A stretch of 64,000 nt of DNA, from NCBI RefSeq assembly GCF_002909375.1, contig NZ_PPXD01000007.1:1-64000 (forward strand). The letters run 5' to 3'. Shown piece after piece: positions 28,546-36,669 of the stretch (its first letter is position 1; every line of letters begins with the position of its first letter). Both the position numbers and the translations under genes were made by a program. The notes under the pieces were generated by a model. The model saw only the letters and a list, made by a program, of their open reading frames with translations, did not search any database and was not told the origin of the DNA. Origin of the DNA: Cryobacterium zongtaii (GTDB lineage Bacteria; Actinomycetota; Actinomycetes; Actinomycetales; Microbacteriaceae).

Positions 28546-28619
28546 GGGGTGGTAGCTCAGCTGGTTAGAGCACGCGGCTCATAACCGCACGGTCACGGGT
28601 TCAAGTCCCGTCCACCCTA
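28546..28619 (+). tRNA. tRNA-Met(CAT), elongator type
   Basis: A 74-nt cloverleaf. Acceptor GGGGTGG pairs with CCACCCT (one G-U pair), the anticodon loop is CTCATAA with anticodon CAT, and the T-arm is ACGGGTTCAAGTCCCGT. The initiator hallmarks (mismatch at 1-72, three G-C pairs next to the anticodon loop) are absent, so this is elongator Met; a lysidine-modified Ile tRNA is the remaining alternative. Confidence 0.9.
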
Positions 28620-28635
28620 CGAGAAAGCACGGTTT

Positions 28636-30384
28636 GTGTACATCCTGGTGACCGGATCGAGTTCGGAACGGCTCCGGGTCAGGGAGCTCGACGCCGCCGG
28701 CGTTCCCGCGGGCGCCGACACAACGCTCACGACCGACGAGTTCCGTGCGATGGTGCGGGAACGCGATCAAGACGCGGTGCGCTGGGTCTGGGAGGACACC
28801 GCGCGGAGCTATCCCGTCCTGCTGCGGGGGAGTGTCACTGTCCAGCGCTGCCATGATCTACGGCTGTGTCACGCCATCCTGCGCAACTCGGCGATGACCG
28901 GCGGAAGCGCGCTGGCGAACGCCCCGGCAAGCCGGTGGGATGCGCCTGCTGCGACCGTCCCCGTCGAATCCCCGGGGACGACCCTGTTCGAGATGGATCT
29001 GGGTCTGGCCGACGACGCCGGACTGGAGCCGGCCGACGACGACGTCCTGGCGGAGTTCCAGGCCCAGCTTCAGGCGGTCCACGCCTCGGCCGACCCCGGC
29101 CGGTTGCGTCTGCTCCTGGCGGCAGAATCCGTTGGCGCCCTCATCGCGGCCGAAATGCAGTTCGCCGGACTGCCGTGGCGGAGCGCGATCCATGACAGCC
29201 TGCTCACCGCAGAACTGGGCCCGCGGGCAGCCTCGGGCATCCGGCCGGCACGGTTGGAAGAACTCGCTGGGCGTATCCGCACCGAACTCGGCGACCTGGG
29301 GGTCAACCCGGATTCCCCGCCAGACCTGCTCCGGGCGCTCAACCGGGCTGGGCTGGCCGTGGCGACCACGCGGGCATGGGAGTTGGAGAAGCTCGAACAC
29401 CCCGTCATCGAGCCCCTCCTGCGCTACAAGAAGCTGTCCAGACTGCTCGCCGCCAACGGATGGTTCTGGATGGAGAGTTGGATCATCAACGACCGCTTCC
29501 ACCCTGAGTACCTGCCGGGCGGGGTGGTGACCGGGCGATGGGCGACCCGCGGCGGCGGTGCCCTGCAGCTGCCCAAGCAGATTCGCGGCGCGGTCGTGGC
29601 CGACCCCGGCTGGAGCTTCGTGGTGGCGGACGCAGCCCAATTGGAGCCTCGCATCCTGGCCGCATTGTCCACCGACACCGCCATGGCCGCCGCCGGACGG
29701 GGCACTGACCTCTATGCCGGAATCGTGGCGAGCGGAGTGGTGGACACCCGCGCTCACGCCAAGGTCGCCATGCTCGGCGCCATGTACGGCGCCACATCCG
29801 GGGAAAGCGGGCGCCTGCTGCCTCGACTGGCGCGCGCATATCCGCGGGCGATCGCCCTGACCGAGGCGGCGGCGAGGACGGGGGAGCGCGGCGACGTGGT
29901 CAGCACCCGGCTGGGCCGGTCCTCGCCGCGGCCAGGGGGCGGCTGGCAGGACGACCAGGCCCGCGGGTCAGAGGCCGGGGCGACCCCGGCCGACGAACGC
30001 CGGGCCAGGAGCCAGGCCAGGGACTGGGGCCGGTTCACCCGCAATTTCATCGTGCAGGGAAGCGCCGCGGAGTGGGCCCTGTGCTGGATGGCCGAGATCA
30101 GGAAAGGGCTTCGGGCCCTGCCGGTCCCGGCACAGCCGCCCACCGCGTTCGCGCGCGGTCAGGTGCCGGCCCGGACGCCCCCCAGCCCGTTCGCGGACAT
30201 CCCTCATCTGGTCTTCTTCCTGCACGATGAGGTCATCGTGCACACCCCTGCGGCACTGGCCGGCGAGGTGTCGCGAATCGTCACCGAGGCGGCCTCGACG
30301 GCGGGCCGACTGCTGTTCGGCGATTTTCCGGTGGACTTCCCGTTGACCTGCGTTGTAGTGGACAGTTACGCGGACGCAAAATAG
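28636..30384 (+). CDS. Bifunctional 3'-5' exonuclease/DNA polymerase I-like protein
   Basis: A 582-residue family A polymerase-like protein without the 5' nuclease domain. An N-terminal region of about 190 residues is related to the 3'-5' exonuclease module, followed by the polymerase palm: motif A VVADAAQLEPRILAAL, the K/Y helix HAKVAMLGAMYGATSG and motif C FFLHDEVIVHT with the catalytic Asp/Glu. Motif A differs from the usual DYSQIELR but keeps Asp and Glu. Residues 430-460 form a Gly/Ala/Arg-rich insert. GTG 28636 begins 16 nt after tRNA-Met. The role of this second polymerase, found in many actinobacteria, is not established; it may act in repair. Confidence 0.85.
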   Translation: MYILVTGSSSERLRVRELDAAGVPAGADTTLTTDEFRAMVRERDQDAVRWVWEDTARSYPVLLRGSVTVQRCHDLRLCHAILRNSAMTGGSALANAPASRWDAPAATVPVESPGTTLFEMDLGLADDAGLEPADDDVLAEFQAQLQAVHASADPGRLRLLLAAESVGALIAAEMQFAGLPWRSAIHDSLLTAELGPRAASGIRPARLEELAGRIRTELGDLGVNPDSPPDLLRALNRAGLAVATTRAWELEKLEHPVIEPLLRYKKLSRLLAANGWFWMESWIINDRFHPEYLPGGVVTGRWATRGGGALQLPKQIRGAVVADPGWSFVVADAAQLEPRILAALSTDTAMAAAGRGTDLYAGIVASGVVDTRAHAKVAMLGAMYGATSGESGRLLPRLARAYPRAIALTEAAARTGERGDVVSTRLGRSSPRPGGGWQDDQARGSEAGATPADERRARSQARDWGRFTRNFIVQGSAAEWALCWMAEIRKGLRALPVPAQPPTAFARGQVPARTPPSPFADIPHLVFFLHDEVIVHTPAALAGEVSRIVTEAASTAGRLLFGDFPVDFPLTCVVVDSYADAK

Positions 30385-30385
30385 G

Positions 30386-30973
30386 TCACGACGATGTGCC
30401 GGGCCGACGGCCCCGTTTGGGTCGCTGCAGGCTCAGTTGGCGGTGCAGTCCAGGTTCCTCCTCCGCTGGAGGGCGATCGGCGACAGCGGCCACGGTATCG
30501 AGCCAGGCAAGCGCGGCCCGGGCCTGGACGAGCTGGGCCTCGGTGGCCAACCGTTCCTGACCGGACTCCCAGGGACGCCCGCTCGCGTCTCCGCCGCGGT
30601 TCAGCCTCAGCTGCCAGGCGGATCGGTAGCCGGCCAGCAGCGGCGCAAGATCGACGTGCGGCAGGGATGAGGCGATCAGCACCCTGTCCAGCATGTCGGT
30701 CCAGTCGGCTCCGGAGTCGCTGTCGGTCTCCCGCAGCCAGGCCAGAGCCTCGGCGTGGCCGCCCCCGGTCAGCCTGTACAGCGGAAGACCGTCCTCGGTG
30801 CTGCCCGCCGCCTCGACGGAGCCCTGGCGGACCAGACGCTCCAGGGTGCTGTAGATCTGTCCGACGTTCACCGTGCGCCGGCCGGCGGTGCGGGTCGCCA
30901 ACTCGCCGTGCAGCTGGAAGCCGTATGCCGGGCCCATGGTGAGGATGGCGAGAAGCGAATTGCGTACCGACAC
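30386..30973 (-). CDS. PadR-family transcriptional regulator
   Basis: A 195-residue regulator with an N-terminal winged helix: NSLLAILTMGPAYGFQLHGEL, TVNVGQIYSTLERLVRQGSVE and GLPLYRLTGGGHAEALAWL match PadR. The C-terminal half is helical and probably dimerises. GTG 30973 is preceded on the minus strand by GGAG at a good distance; ATG 31036 in frame would add 21 residues but overlaps the AT-rich ATGTATATTC stretch that is a likely promoter/operator. PadR proteins often repress themselves and a nearby transporter; no such target is evident here. It converges with the polymerase gene, almost without a gap. Confidence 0.85.
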   Translation of the reverse strand: MSVRNSLLAILTMGPAYGFQLHGELATRTAGRRTVNVGQIYSTLERLVRQGSVEAAGSTEDGLPLYRLTGGGHAEALAWLRETDSDSGADWTDMLDRVLIASSLPHVDLAPLLAGYRSAWQLRLNRGGDASGRPWESGQERLATEAQLVQARAALAWLDTVAAVADRPPAEEEPGLHRQLSLQRPKRGRRPGTSS

Positions 30974-31185
30974 GATGTCTCCAGCCTGCGGCTGCGACGG
31001 TCGCGGTCGACCTCTAAAGCCATACCGAATATACATTAGAGAATGACCGGCTGTTGGGATTTCCCGGCCGGGTGGGGCATAATTCAGCTAGCCGCCGAAT
31101 TGTGTTCCGCGGGTCCTGGTTGAGAGTCGTTTGAGATCGTTGGGGAAGACGCACCTCGAACACCATCCAGGGAACGGAGAACACT

Positions 31186-31707
31186 ATGACGGCACCCCAC
31201 ACTCGTCAGTCACCGGCTGCACGGGGAGTTTTGTATGTGCACTCGTCGCCGCGCGCCCTGTGCCCCCACGTGGAGTGGGCCGCCGGCAGCGCGCTAGATG
31301 AGGCGGTCAGTTTCGACTGGAGCGAACAGCCTGCCCTCCCGGGCGCCCAGCGTGCGGAGTTCTTCTGGGAGGGCGCTGCGGGCGGCGGCGCGGCCATTGC
31401 GTCCGCCCTGCTCGGCTGGGATCAGTTGCGCTTCGAGGTGACCGAGGACCCGGGGCCCGGCCGCGATGGTGGCCGCTGGCTGCACACGCCGGCTCTGGGC
31501 ATCCACTTCGCCCAGACTGACACGGCCGGGAACGTCGTCCTGCCGGAGGACCGTCTGCGTGCGGCCATCCACGCGGCGGGTACCGACTCCGTGCACCTGC
31601 ACCGTGAGCTGCGGCGCGCCTTGGGCCAGGCCTGGGATGACGAACTGGAGCCGTACCGGCACGCCAGCGACTTCTCCAGCGTGGTCTGGCTGCACAATGT
31701 CGGCTGA
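31186..31707 (+). CDS. DUF3145 family protein
   Basis: A 173-residue protein of the actinobacterial DUF3145 family, whose function is not known. It opens ARGVLYVHSSPRALCPHVEWA and ends SDFSSVVWLHNVG, both diagnostic. There is no membrane segment or signal peptide. RBS ACGGAGA precedes ATG 31186. It is convergent with fabF, with only 33 bp between them. Close linkage to the fatty-acid synthesis genes is usual in actinobacteria and hints at a link with lipid metabolism. Confidence 0.9.
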   Translation: MTAPHTRQSPAARGVLYVHSSPRALCPHVEWAAGSALDEAVSFDWSEQPALPGAQRAEFFWEGAAGGGAAIASALLGWDQLRFEVTEDPGPGRDGGRWLHTPALGIHFAQTDTAGNVVLPEDRLRAAIHAAGTDSVHLHRELRRALGQAWDDELEPYRHASDFSSVVWLHNVG

Positions 31708-31709
31708 GT

Positions 31710-31735
31710 GCGGGCGAGGCCGGGGCCCCGCCCGC
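31710..31735. terminator. Hairpin between DUF3145 and fabF
   Basis: GCGGGC and GCCCGC flank a GGGGCCCC core, giving a strong G+C hairpin in the 33-bp gap between convergent genes. No T-run. It probably acts in both directions. Confidence 0.5.
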
Positions 31736-31740
31736 GACGG

Positions 31741-32976
31741 CTAGACCGAGCGGAACGCGACGACGGCGTTGTGGCCGCCGAAACCGAACGAGTTGCTGAT
31801 GGCCAGGAGATCGCCGGTGCCCAGGGCGCGCGGCGAGGTGACCACGTCGAGCGGGATGGCGGGGTCCTGCTGGGTCAGGTTGATGGTCGGCGGAAGGATC
31901 CGTTCGGCCAGGGCCTTCACCGTGAACAGCGCCTCGATCGCGCCGGCTCCGCCGAGCAGGTGCCCGGTGGACGCCTTGGTTGCCGAGACCGGGATGCCGT
32001 CGAGGAGGTCCCCGAACACGCGGCGGAGCGCGTTGTACTCAGCGATGTCGCCCACCGGGGTGCTCGTGGCGTGGGCATTGATGTGCATCACGTCGGACAG
32101 GTCGGCCCCGGCGTTGTGGATCGTCGCGATCATGGCCCGCGCGGCGGCCGATCCCTCGGGATCCGGCGCGGTGATGTGGTACGCGTCGCTCGTGATGGAG
32201 CCGCCGAGCAGTTCGGCGTAGATGTGTGCACCACGGGCGAGGGCGTGCTCTTCGGTTTCGATCACGAGGGCCGCAGCGCCTTCGCCGAGCACGAAGCCGT
32301 CGCGGCTGACGTCATACGGGCGGGACGCGGTGGCGGGGGAGTCGTTCCGCTTGGAGAGCGCCTGCATCGCCGCGAAGGATGCGATCGGCAGCGGGTGGAT
32401 GGCCGCCTCCGAGCCACCGGCGATGACGACGTCGGCCAGTCCGGCCTGCAGACGGTTGTACGCGTTGACGAGAGATTCGGTGCTGGACGCACAGGCCGAC
32501 ACGACCGTCGTGATGCCGGCGCGGGCGTGCAGGTCCATGCCGATCGCTGCTCCGGGACCGTTGGGCATCAGCATGGGCACGGTCATCGGCAGGACCCGAC
32601 GGGGTCCACGCTCGCGCAGGGTGTCCCAGGCGTCGAGCAGGGTCCACACTCCACCGATGCCCGTGGCCCAGTCGACGGCGAGACGTTCGGGGTCGACCTC
32701 AGGCATCCCCGCATCGGCCCAGGCCTCGCGGCCGGCGATCAGGGCGAACTGGCTGGACGGGTCGAGGCGTTTGGTTTCCTGGCGGGCCAGAACGTCGACG
32801 GGGCGCACCCTGGCCTGGGCGGCGAAGGTGATGGGGAGCGCGGTGCGCTCAACCCACTCGTAGTCCAGAGTGGATGCGCCGGACTCGCCGGCGAGGAGGG
32901 CGTTCCAGGTGTCGGTGGCGTTCCCGCCGAGGGGCGAGGTGGCACCGAGGCCGGTGACAACGATTTTTTTGGTCAT
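31741..32976 (-). CDS. fabF: 3-oxoacyl-ACP synthase II
   Basis: A 411-residue condensing enzyme for elongation of acyl-ACP with malonyl-ACP. The active-site Cys is in VSACASSTESLVNAYNR, and the catalytic His pair is in NAHATSTPVGD and KASTGHLLGGAGA. The glycine-rich C-terminal SNSFGFGGHNAVVAF is typical. Its gene is the last of the fabD-fabH-acpP-fabF operon and is separated from acpP by 126 bp containing a hairpin. GGAGAG is upstream of the start. Confidence 0.95.
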   Translation of the reverse strand: MTKKIVVTGLGATSPLGGNATDTWNALLAGESGASTLDYEWVERTALPITFAAQARVRPVDVLARQETKRLDPSSQFALIAGREAWADAGMPEVDPERLAVDWATGIGGVWTLLDAWDTLRERGPRRVLPMTVPMLMPNGPGAAIGMDLHARAGITTVVSACASSTESLVNAYNRLQAGLADVVIAGGSEAAIHPLPIASFAAMQALSKRNDSPATASRPYDVSRDGFVLGEGAAALVIETEEHALARGAHIYAELLGGSITSDAYHITAPDPEGSAAARAMIATIHNAGADLSDVMHINAHATSTPVGDIAEYNALRRVFGDLLDGIPVSATKASTGHLLGGAGAIEALFTVKALAERILPPTINLTQQDPAIPLDVVTSPRALGTGDLLAISNSFGFGGHNAVVAFRSV

Positions 32977-33057
32977 AACAACGACTCTCCGTCAGAACGT
33001 GCTCGAGTGAGAACGTGTGCGAAACGAGGTGGAAACCCCGGTTGGAGCGTCCCTGGA

Positions 33058-33092
33058 GAACGGACCGGCTGGCAGAGCCAACCGGCCCGTTC
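33058..33092 (-). promoter_or_regulatory. Hairpin between acpP and fabF
   Basis: GAACGG, CCGG and TGGC pair in order with GCCA, CCGG and CCGTTC, with two internal mismatches and an AGA loop, within the 126-bp gap. Read on the minus strand there is no T-run. It could stabilise the upstream acpP message or reduce read-through into fabF. Confidence 0.45.
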
Positions 33093-33102
33093 GGGCGTGG
33101 AC

Positions 33103-33351
33103 CTAGTCCTGGGCCTTGACGATGAACTCGACGGCGTCGCCGACGGTCTTGAGGTTCTTGACCTCTTCGTCGGGGATCTTGACGTCGAACTTTTCCTCAG
33201 CGTTGACGACGATGGTCATCATCGAGATGGAATCGATGTCCAGGTCGTCGGTGAACGACTTGTCCAGCTCAACCGTGTCGGTTGCGATGCCCGTCTCGTC
33301 GTTGATGAGCTCGGCCAGGCCGGCAAGAACTTCTTCGGTGGACAATGCCAT
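33103..33351 (-). CDS. acpP: Acyl carrier protein
   Basis: An 82-residue acidic helical protein. The phosphopantetheine attachment site is Ser41 in DDLDIDSISMM, matching the usual D-S-L/I motif. It carries growing acyl chains between FabH, FabF and other fatty-acid enzymes. An AAGGAGAAACAAC ribosome-binding region precedes ATG. It lies between fabH and fabF. Confidence 0.96.
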   Translation of the reverse strand: MALSTEEVLAGLAELINDETGIATDTVELDKSFTDDLDIDSISMMTIVVNAEEKFDVKIPDEEVKNLKTVGDAVEFIVKAQD

Positions 33352-33412
33352 GTTGTTTCTCCTTGGGGGTGTCTCGTTTGACCGAGATTCAGTTTAGTTG
33401 GATAGAGGGGAG

Positions 33413-34414
33413 CTACGGCAGCACAACCACCTGCGCGCCGTAAACCAGGCCGGCTCCGAAGCCGATCTGGAGGGCAAGACCTCCGCTGAGTTCGGGGTGT
33501 TCCTCGAGCAAGCGGTGGGTGGCTAGGGGGATCGACGCGGCCGAGGTGTTCCCGGTCGTGGCGATGTCGCGGGCGATGACGACGGACTCCGGCAGCTTGA
33601 GCTGCTTGGCGAACTCGTCGACGATGCGCATGTTCGCCTGGTGCGGGATGAAGGCGGCGAGCTGGTCGGCGGTGATGCCGGCGGCGGCCAGGGTCTGCTT
33701 GGCGATCTTCGCCATGTCCCAGACGGCCCAGCGGAAGACGGTCTGGCCCTCCTGGCGCAGGGTCGGCCATTCCTTCTCGCCCCGTCGGTATTCCTGCAGG
33801 GTGCCGTTCATCCCCACGGCGTCAGCGCGCCCGTCCGAGCCCCACACTGAGGCGGAGATGCCGGGGTAGTCGCTCGGGCCGATGACAACGGCGCCGGCAC
33901 CGTCACCGAGCAGGAACGAGATGCTCCGGTCGGTGGGGTCGACCATGTCGGAGAGTTTCTCCGCACCGATGACCAGGGCATAGTGGGCGGCGCCGGACCG
34001 GATGAGGGCATCCGCCTGGGCGACACCGTAGGCGTAGCCGGCGCAGGCGGCGTTGAGGTCGAAGGCGGCGGCGGGAACCGCACCGACTCGCTCGGCGACG
34101 ACGGCGGCCATCGATGGCGTCTGGCGGCCGTTGCTGATGGTGGCGATGATGATGGCGTCGATGAGCTCAGGGGCGATGCCGGAGCGTTCGATGGCCTCGA
34201 GCGCGGCGGTCGTTGCGAGGTCGACGGCCAGCACATCCTGGCTGGCCCTGGTGCGGGTGATGATTCCGGTGCGCTGCTGAATCCACTCGTCCGATGAGTC
34301 GATCGGGCCGACGATGTCGTCGTTGGGAACGATGAGGTCGCCGCGGGCGGCGCCGACGGCGAGGATGCGGGTGTACTGGGCGCCCTGCGACTGCAGGAGT
34401 TGTGGCTGGGTCAT
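33413..34414 (-). CDS. fabH: 3-oxoacyl-ACP synthase III
   Basis: A 333-residue initiation ketosynthase that condenses an acyl-CoA primer with malonyl-ACP. The active-site Cys124 is in LNAACAGYAYG, the catalytic His in FIPHQANMRI and Asn in TTGNTSAASIP. Actinobacterial homologues prefer branched primers, consistent with iso/anteiso fatty acids, but specificity cannot be read here. It is 30 bp downstream of fabD in the same operon; GGAAGAG precedes the start. Confidence 0.95.
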   Translation of the reverse strand: MTQPQLLQSQGAQYTRILAVGAARGDLIVPNDDIVGPIDSSDEWIQQRTGIITRTRASQDVLAVDLATTAALEAIERSGIAPELIDAIIIATISNGRQTPSMAAVVAERVGAVPAAAFDLNAACAGYAYGVAQADALIRSGAAHYALVIGAEKLSDMVDPTDRSISFLLGDGAGAVVIGPSDYPGISASVWGSDGRADAVGMNGTLQEYRRGEKEWPTLRQEGQTVFRWAVWDMAKIAKQTLAAAGITADQLAAFIPHQANMRIVDEFAKQLKLPESVVIARDIATTGNTSAASIPLATHRLLEEHPELSGGLALQIGFGAGLVYGAQVVVLP

Positions 34415-34444
34415 TCGTCTCTTCCGGTGGCGACTCTGGCTGAT

Positions 34445-35365
34445 TCAGGCCTGGCGGTCGATCAGGTCGTACGCAGCGGGCAGGTCGTCGGGGGTCTTGA
34501 TGGCCACGCTCGGGATGCCCCGCAGGGCGCGCTTGGCCAGTCCGACGAGTGCGCCGGCCGGTGCGACCTCGATGATTCCGGTCACTCCAGCGTCGGCAAA
34601 CGACTGCATACACAGGTCCCACCGTACCGGCGACGACACCTGACCGACGAGCAGGTCGACGAAACGCGCCCCGTCGGCCACGGTGCTGCCGTCGTGATTC
34701 GTCCACAGTGGCAGGGTCGGGGTCTGCGGGTTCAGGCCTGTCGCCACGTCGGCGAGGTGCGCGACGGCGGGACGCATGTGGCGGGTGTGGAAGGCGCCGG
34801 CGACCTGGAGCGGGATGACGCGGCTCTTGGCGGGCGGATCAGCGGCGAGGGCGGCGAGGGCGTCGAGGTCACCGGCGACCACGATCTGGCCGCCGCCGTT
34901 GAAATTGGCCGGTTCCAGGCCGAGGTCTGCGAGTCGGGCCAGGAGTTCGGCCTCGTCCCCGCCGAGGACGGCGCTCATGCCGGTGGGCGTGACGGCGGCT
35001 GCGGCCTTCATGGCACGCCCGCGCTCCCCGACGAAGGTGAGAGCGTCCGAGGAGCTGAGGACTCCGGCGCCGGCCGCAGCGGTGATCTCCCCGACGGAGT
35101 GCCCGGCGATACCGCCGACGGCGTCGCGCCGGCCGTCGGCGAACAGGGCGGTGAGGGCGAGGAGCCCGGCGGCCACGATGAGCGGCTGGGCGATCGCGGT
35201 GTCGCGGATCGTGTCGGCATCAGCGACAGTTCCCGCCGTCACGAGGTCGGTCGAGGACTGCTCCGACATGGCGCGGAGCTGTTCGGCATAAGCCGGATCC
35301 TGCAGCCAGGGTTCGAGGAATCCGGGCGTTTGCGAGCCCTGACCGGGACAGACGACAACAATCAT
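34445..35365 (-). CDS. fabD: Malonyl CoA-acyl carrier protein transacylase
   Basis: A 306-residue transacylase that moves malonyl from CoA to ACP. The substrate site VVCPGQGSQTPGFL is at the N-terminus and the catalytic Ser90 is in GIAGHSVGEI; the active-site His lies in VAGAFHTRHM. AAGGAA directly precedes the ATG. It is the first gene of the fab operon and follows a PucR-type regulator gene with a 90-bp gap that contains a possible promoter. Confidence 0.95.
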   Translation of the reverse strand: MIVVVCPGQGSQTPGFLEPWLQDPAYAEQLRAMSEQSSTDLVTAGTVADADTIRDTAIAQPLIVAAGLLALTALFADGRRDAVGGIAGHSVGEITAAAGAGVLSSSDALTFVGERGRAMKAAAAVTPTGMSAVLGGDEAELLARLADLGLEPANFNGGGQIVVAGDLDALAALAADPPAKSRVIPLQVAGAFHTRHMRPAVAHLADVATGLNPQTPTLPLWTNHDGSTVADGARFVDLLVGQVSSPVRWDLCMQSFADAGVTGIIEVAPAGALVGLAKRALRGIPSVAIKTPDDLPAAYDLIDRQA

Positions 35366-35406
35366 TTCCTTAGTCTCCCAATTCGGAACGGACGGAGGGT
35401 GTGGGC

Positions 35407-35412
35407 AATCTA
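35407..35412 (-). promoter_or_regulatory. Possible -10 element of the fab operon
   Basis: TAGATT on the minus strand, about 42 bp before the fabD start, in the 90-bp gap behind the regulator gene. No convincing -35 hexamer, as expected of a promoter needing an activator. Confidence 0.3.
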
Positions 35413-35455
35413 CCGACTATCCGCGGAACGTTTGTCAGATACCGCAAAGGGGGGT

Positions 35456-36661
35456 TCAGCGGCGCCGAGTCGAGCCGTCGTGGTCACTGATCGAACCGAT
35501 GATCAGCGCCGACTGCAGGATGAGCGCTTCTCTGGCCCCCGTCGCGTCATAGCCGATCACGTCAGACACCCGCTTGAGGCGGTAACGCACGGTGTTGGGA
35601 TGCACGAACAGTTCACGCGCCGTCGCCTCGAGCGAGCGGCCGTTGTCCAGGTAGCACCACAGCGTGGTGAGGAGTTCGGTGGAGTGCGCCTGCAACGGGC
35701 GATAGATCCGGTGGATGAGCGTGGCGCGCGCGAGCGGATCACCGGCCAGGGCCCGCTCGGGAAGCAGGTCGTCGGCCTGCACCGGCCTGGGAGCGTTCCG
35801 CCAGGAGCGGGCGACGGCGAACCCGGCCAGGGCCGCCTTGGCGCTTTTGGAGGCATCGACGAGGTTGGGCACCTCGTGACCGAGGACGAGGTGGCCGGGG
35901 CCGAAGCTGGGCTCGAGCTGCATGGCGATCTCCATGAAACTGAGTGAGGACGGTCCTCCGGCGGCTTCGTCGGCCTCGGGGTTGGCCGGGTGGGCCCGGC
36001 CGATGACCAACACCAGCCGGTTGCCCTGCACGCCGATCAGCACGTCGGCGGTCATGTGCCGCGCCGCCCGGCGTAGCTGGTCGACGTCGAGCATCTTCGG
36101 TGTGGTGCCCACGAGCACACAGACCTCGCCGTGGCCGTGCCAGCCGAGGGCCGCGATCCTGCTGGGCAGTTCGTCGTCGTACTCGCCGCTGAGGATGGAG
36201 TCGACGACCAGGGCCTCGAGCCTGGCGTCCCAGAGCCCCCGGGCCTCCGCGGCGCGGGCGTAGACATCCGCGGCACCGAAGGCGATTTCCCGGGAGTACA
36301 GCAGGATCGCCTCGCGGAGGGTCTCCGAGCCGTCCTTGACCCGCTCTTCGACGACCTCGACGGTCACCCTGATCAGCTGCAGGGTCTGCTGCAGGCTCAC
36401 CGAGCGGAGTAGTTCCCGGGGAGCGGCGCCGAAGACATCCGCCGCGATCCACGGTGTGGACCGTGGGTCGTCGTACCAGGAGATGAAGGAGGTGATGCCG
36501 GCCTGGGCCACCAGGCCGACGGCGGACCGCCGCCCTGGTGGCATGTCGCCATACCAGGGCAGCGTGTCCTCGAGTCGTTTCAGAGTCGCCGTAGACAACT
36601 CACCCGAAATTGTGCGCAACCAGGTGAGGGTCTGTTCCTTTGTCTTCGGCGCCGGTGACAC
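35456..36661 (-). CDS. PucR-family transcriptional regulator (FasR-like)
   Basis: A 401-residue protein with a C-terminal PucR helix-turn-helix: SLEATARELFVHPNTVRYRLKRVSDVIG. The N-terminal 270 residues form a putative ligand-sensing region with no membrane segment. It lies between aceE and fabD on the same strand. In actinobacteria a regulator in this position (FasR) activates the fab operon, and in mycobacteria it senses long-chain acyl-CoA, so the same role is likely. GTG 36661 is 8 nt after the aceE stop, no clear ribosome-binding site; the frame continues upstream only as an aceE shadow. Confidence 0.85.
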   Translation of the reverse strand: MSPAPKTKEQTLTWLRTISGELSTATLKRLEDTLPWYGDMPPGRRSAVGLVAQAGITSFISWYDDPRSTPWIAADVFGAAPRELLRSVSLQQTLQLIRVTVEVVEERVKDGSETLREAILLYSREIAFGAADVYARAAEARGLWDARLEALVVDSILSGEYDDELPSRIAALGWHGHGEVCVLVGTTPKMLDVDQLRRAARHMTADVLIGVQGNRLVLVIGRAHPANPEADEAAGGPSSLSFMEIAMQLEPSFGPGHLVLGHEVPNLVDASKSAKAALAGFAVARSWRNAPRPVQADDLLPERALAGDPLARATLIHRIYRPLQAHSTELLTTLWCYLDNGRSLEATARELFVHPNTVRYRLKRVSDVIGYDATGAREALILQSALIIGSISDHDGSTRRR

Positions 36662-36669
36662 GGTCCGGG

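Noticed and set aside
28546..28619. Initiator tRNA-fMet
   Set aside because: The CAT tRNA has a paired 1-72 position and lacks the three consecutive G-C pairs next to the anticodon loop.
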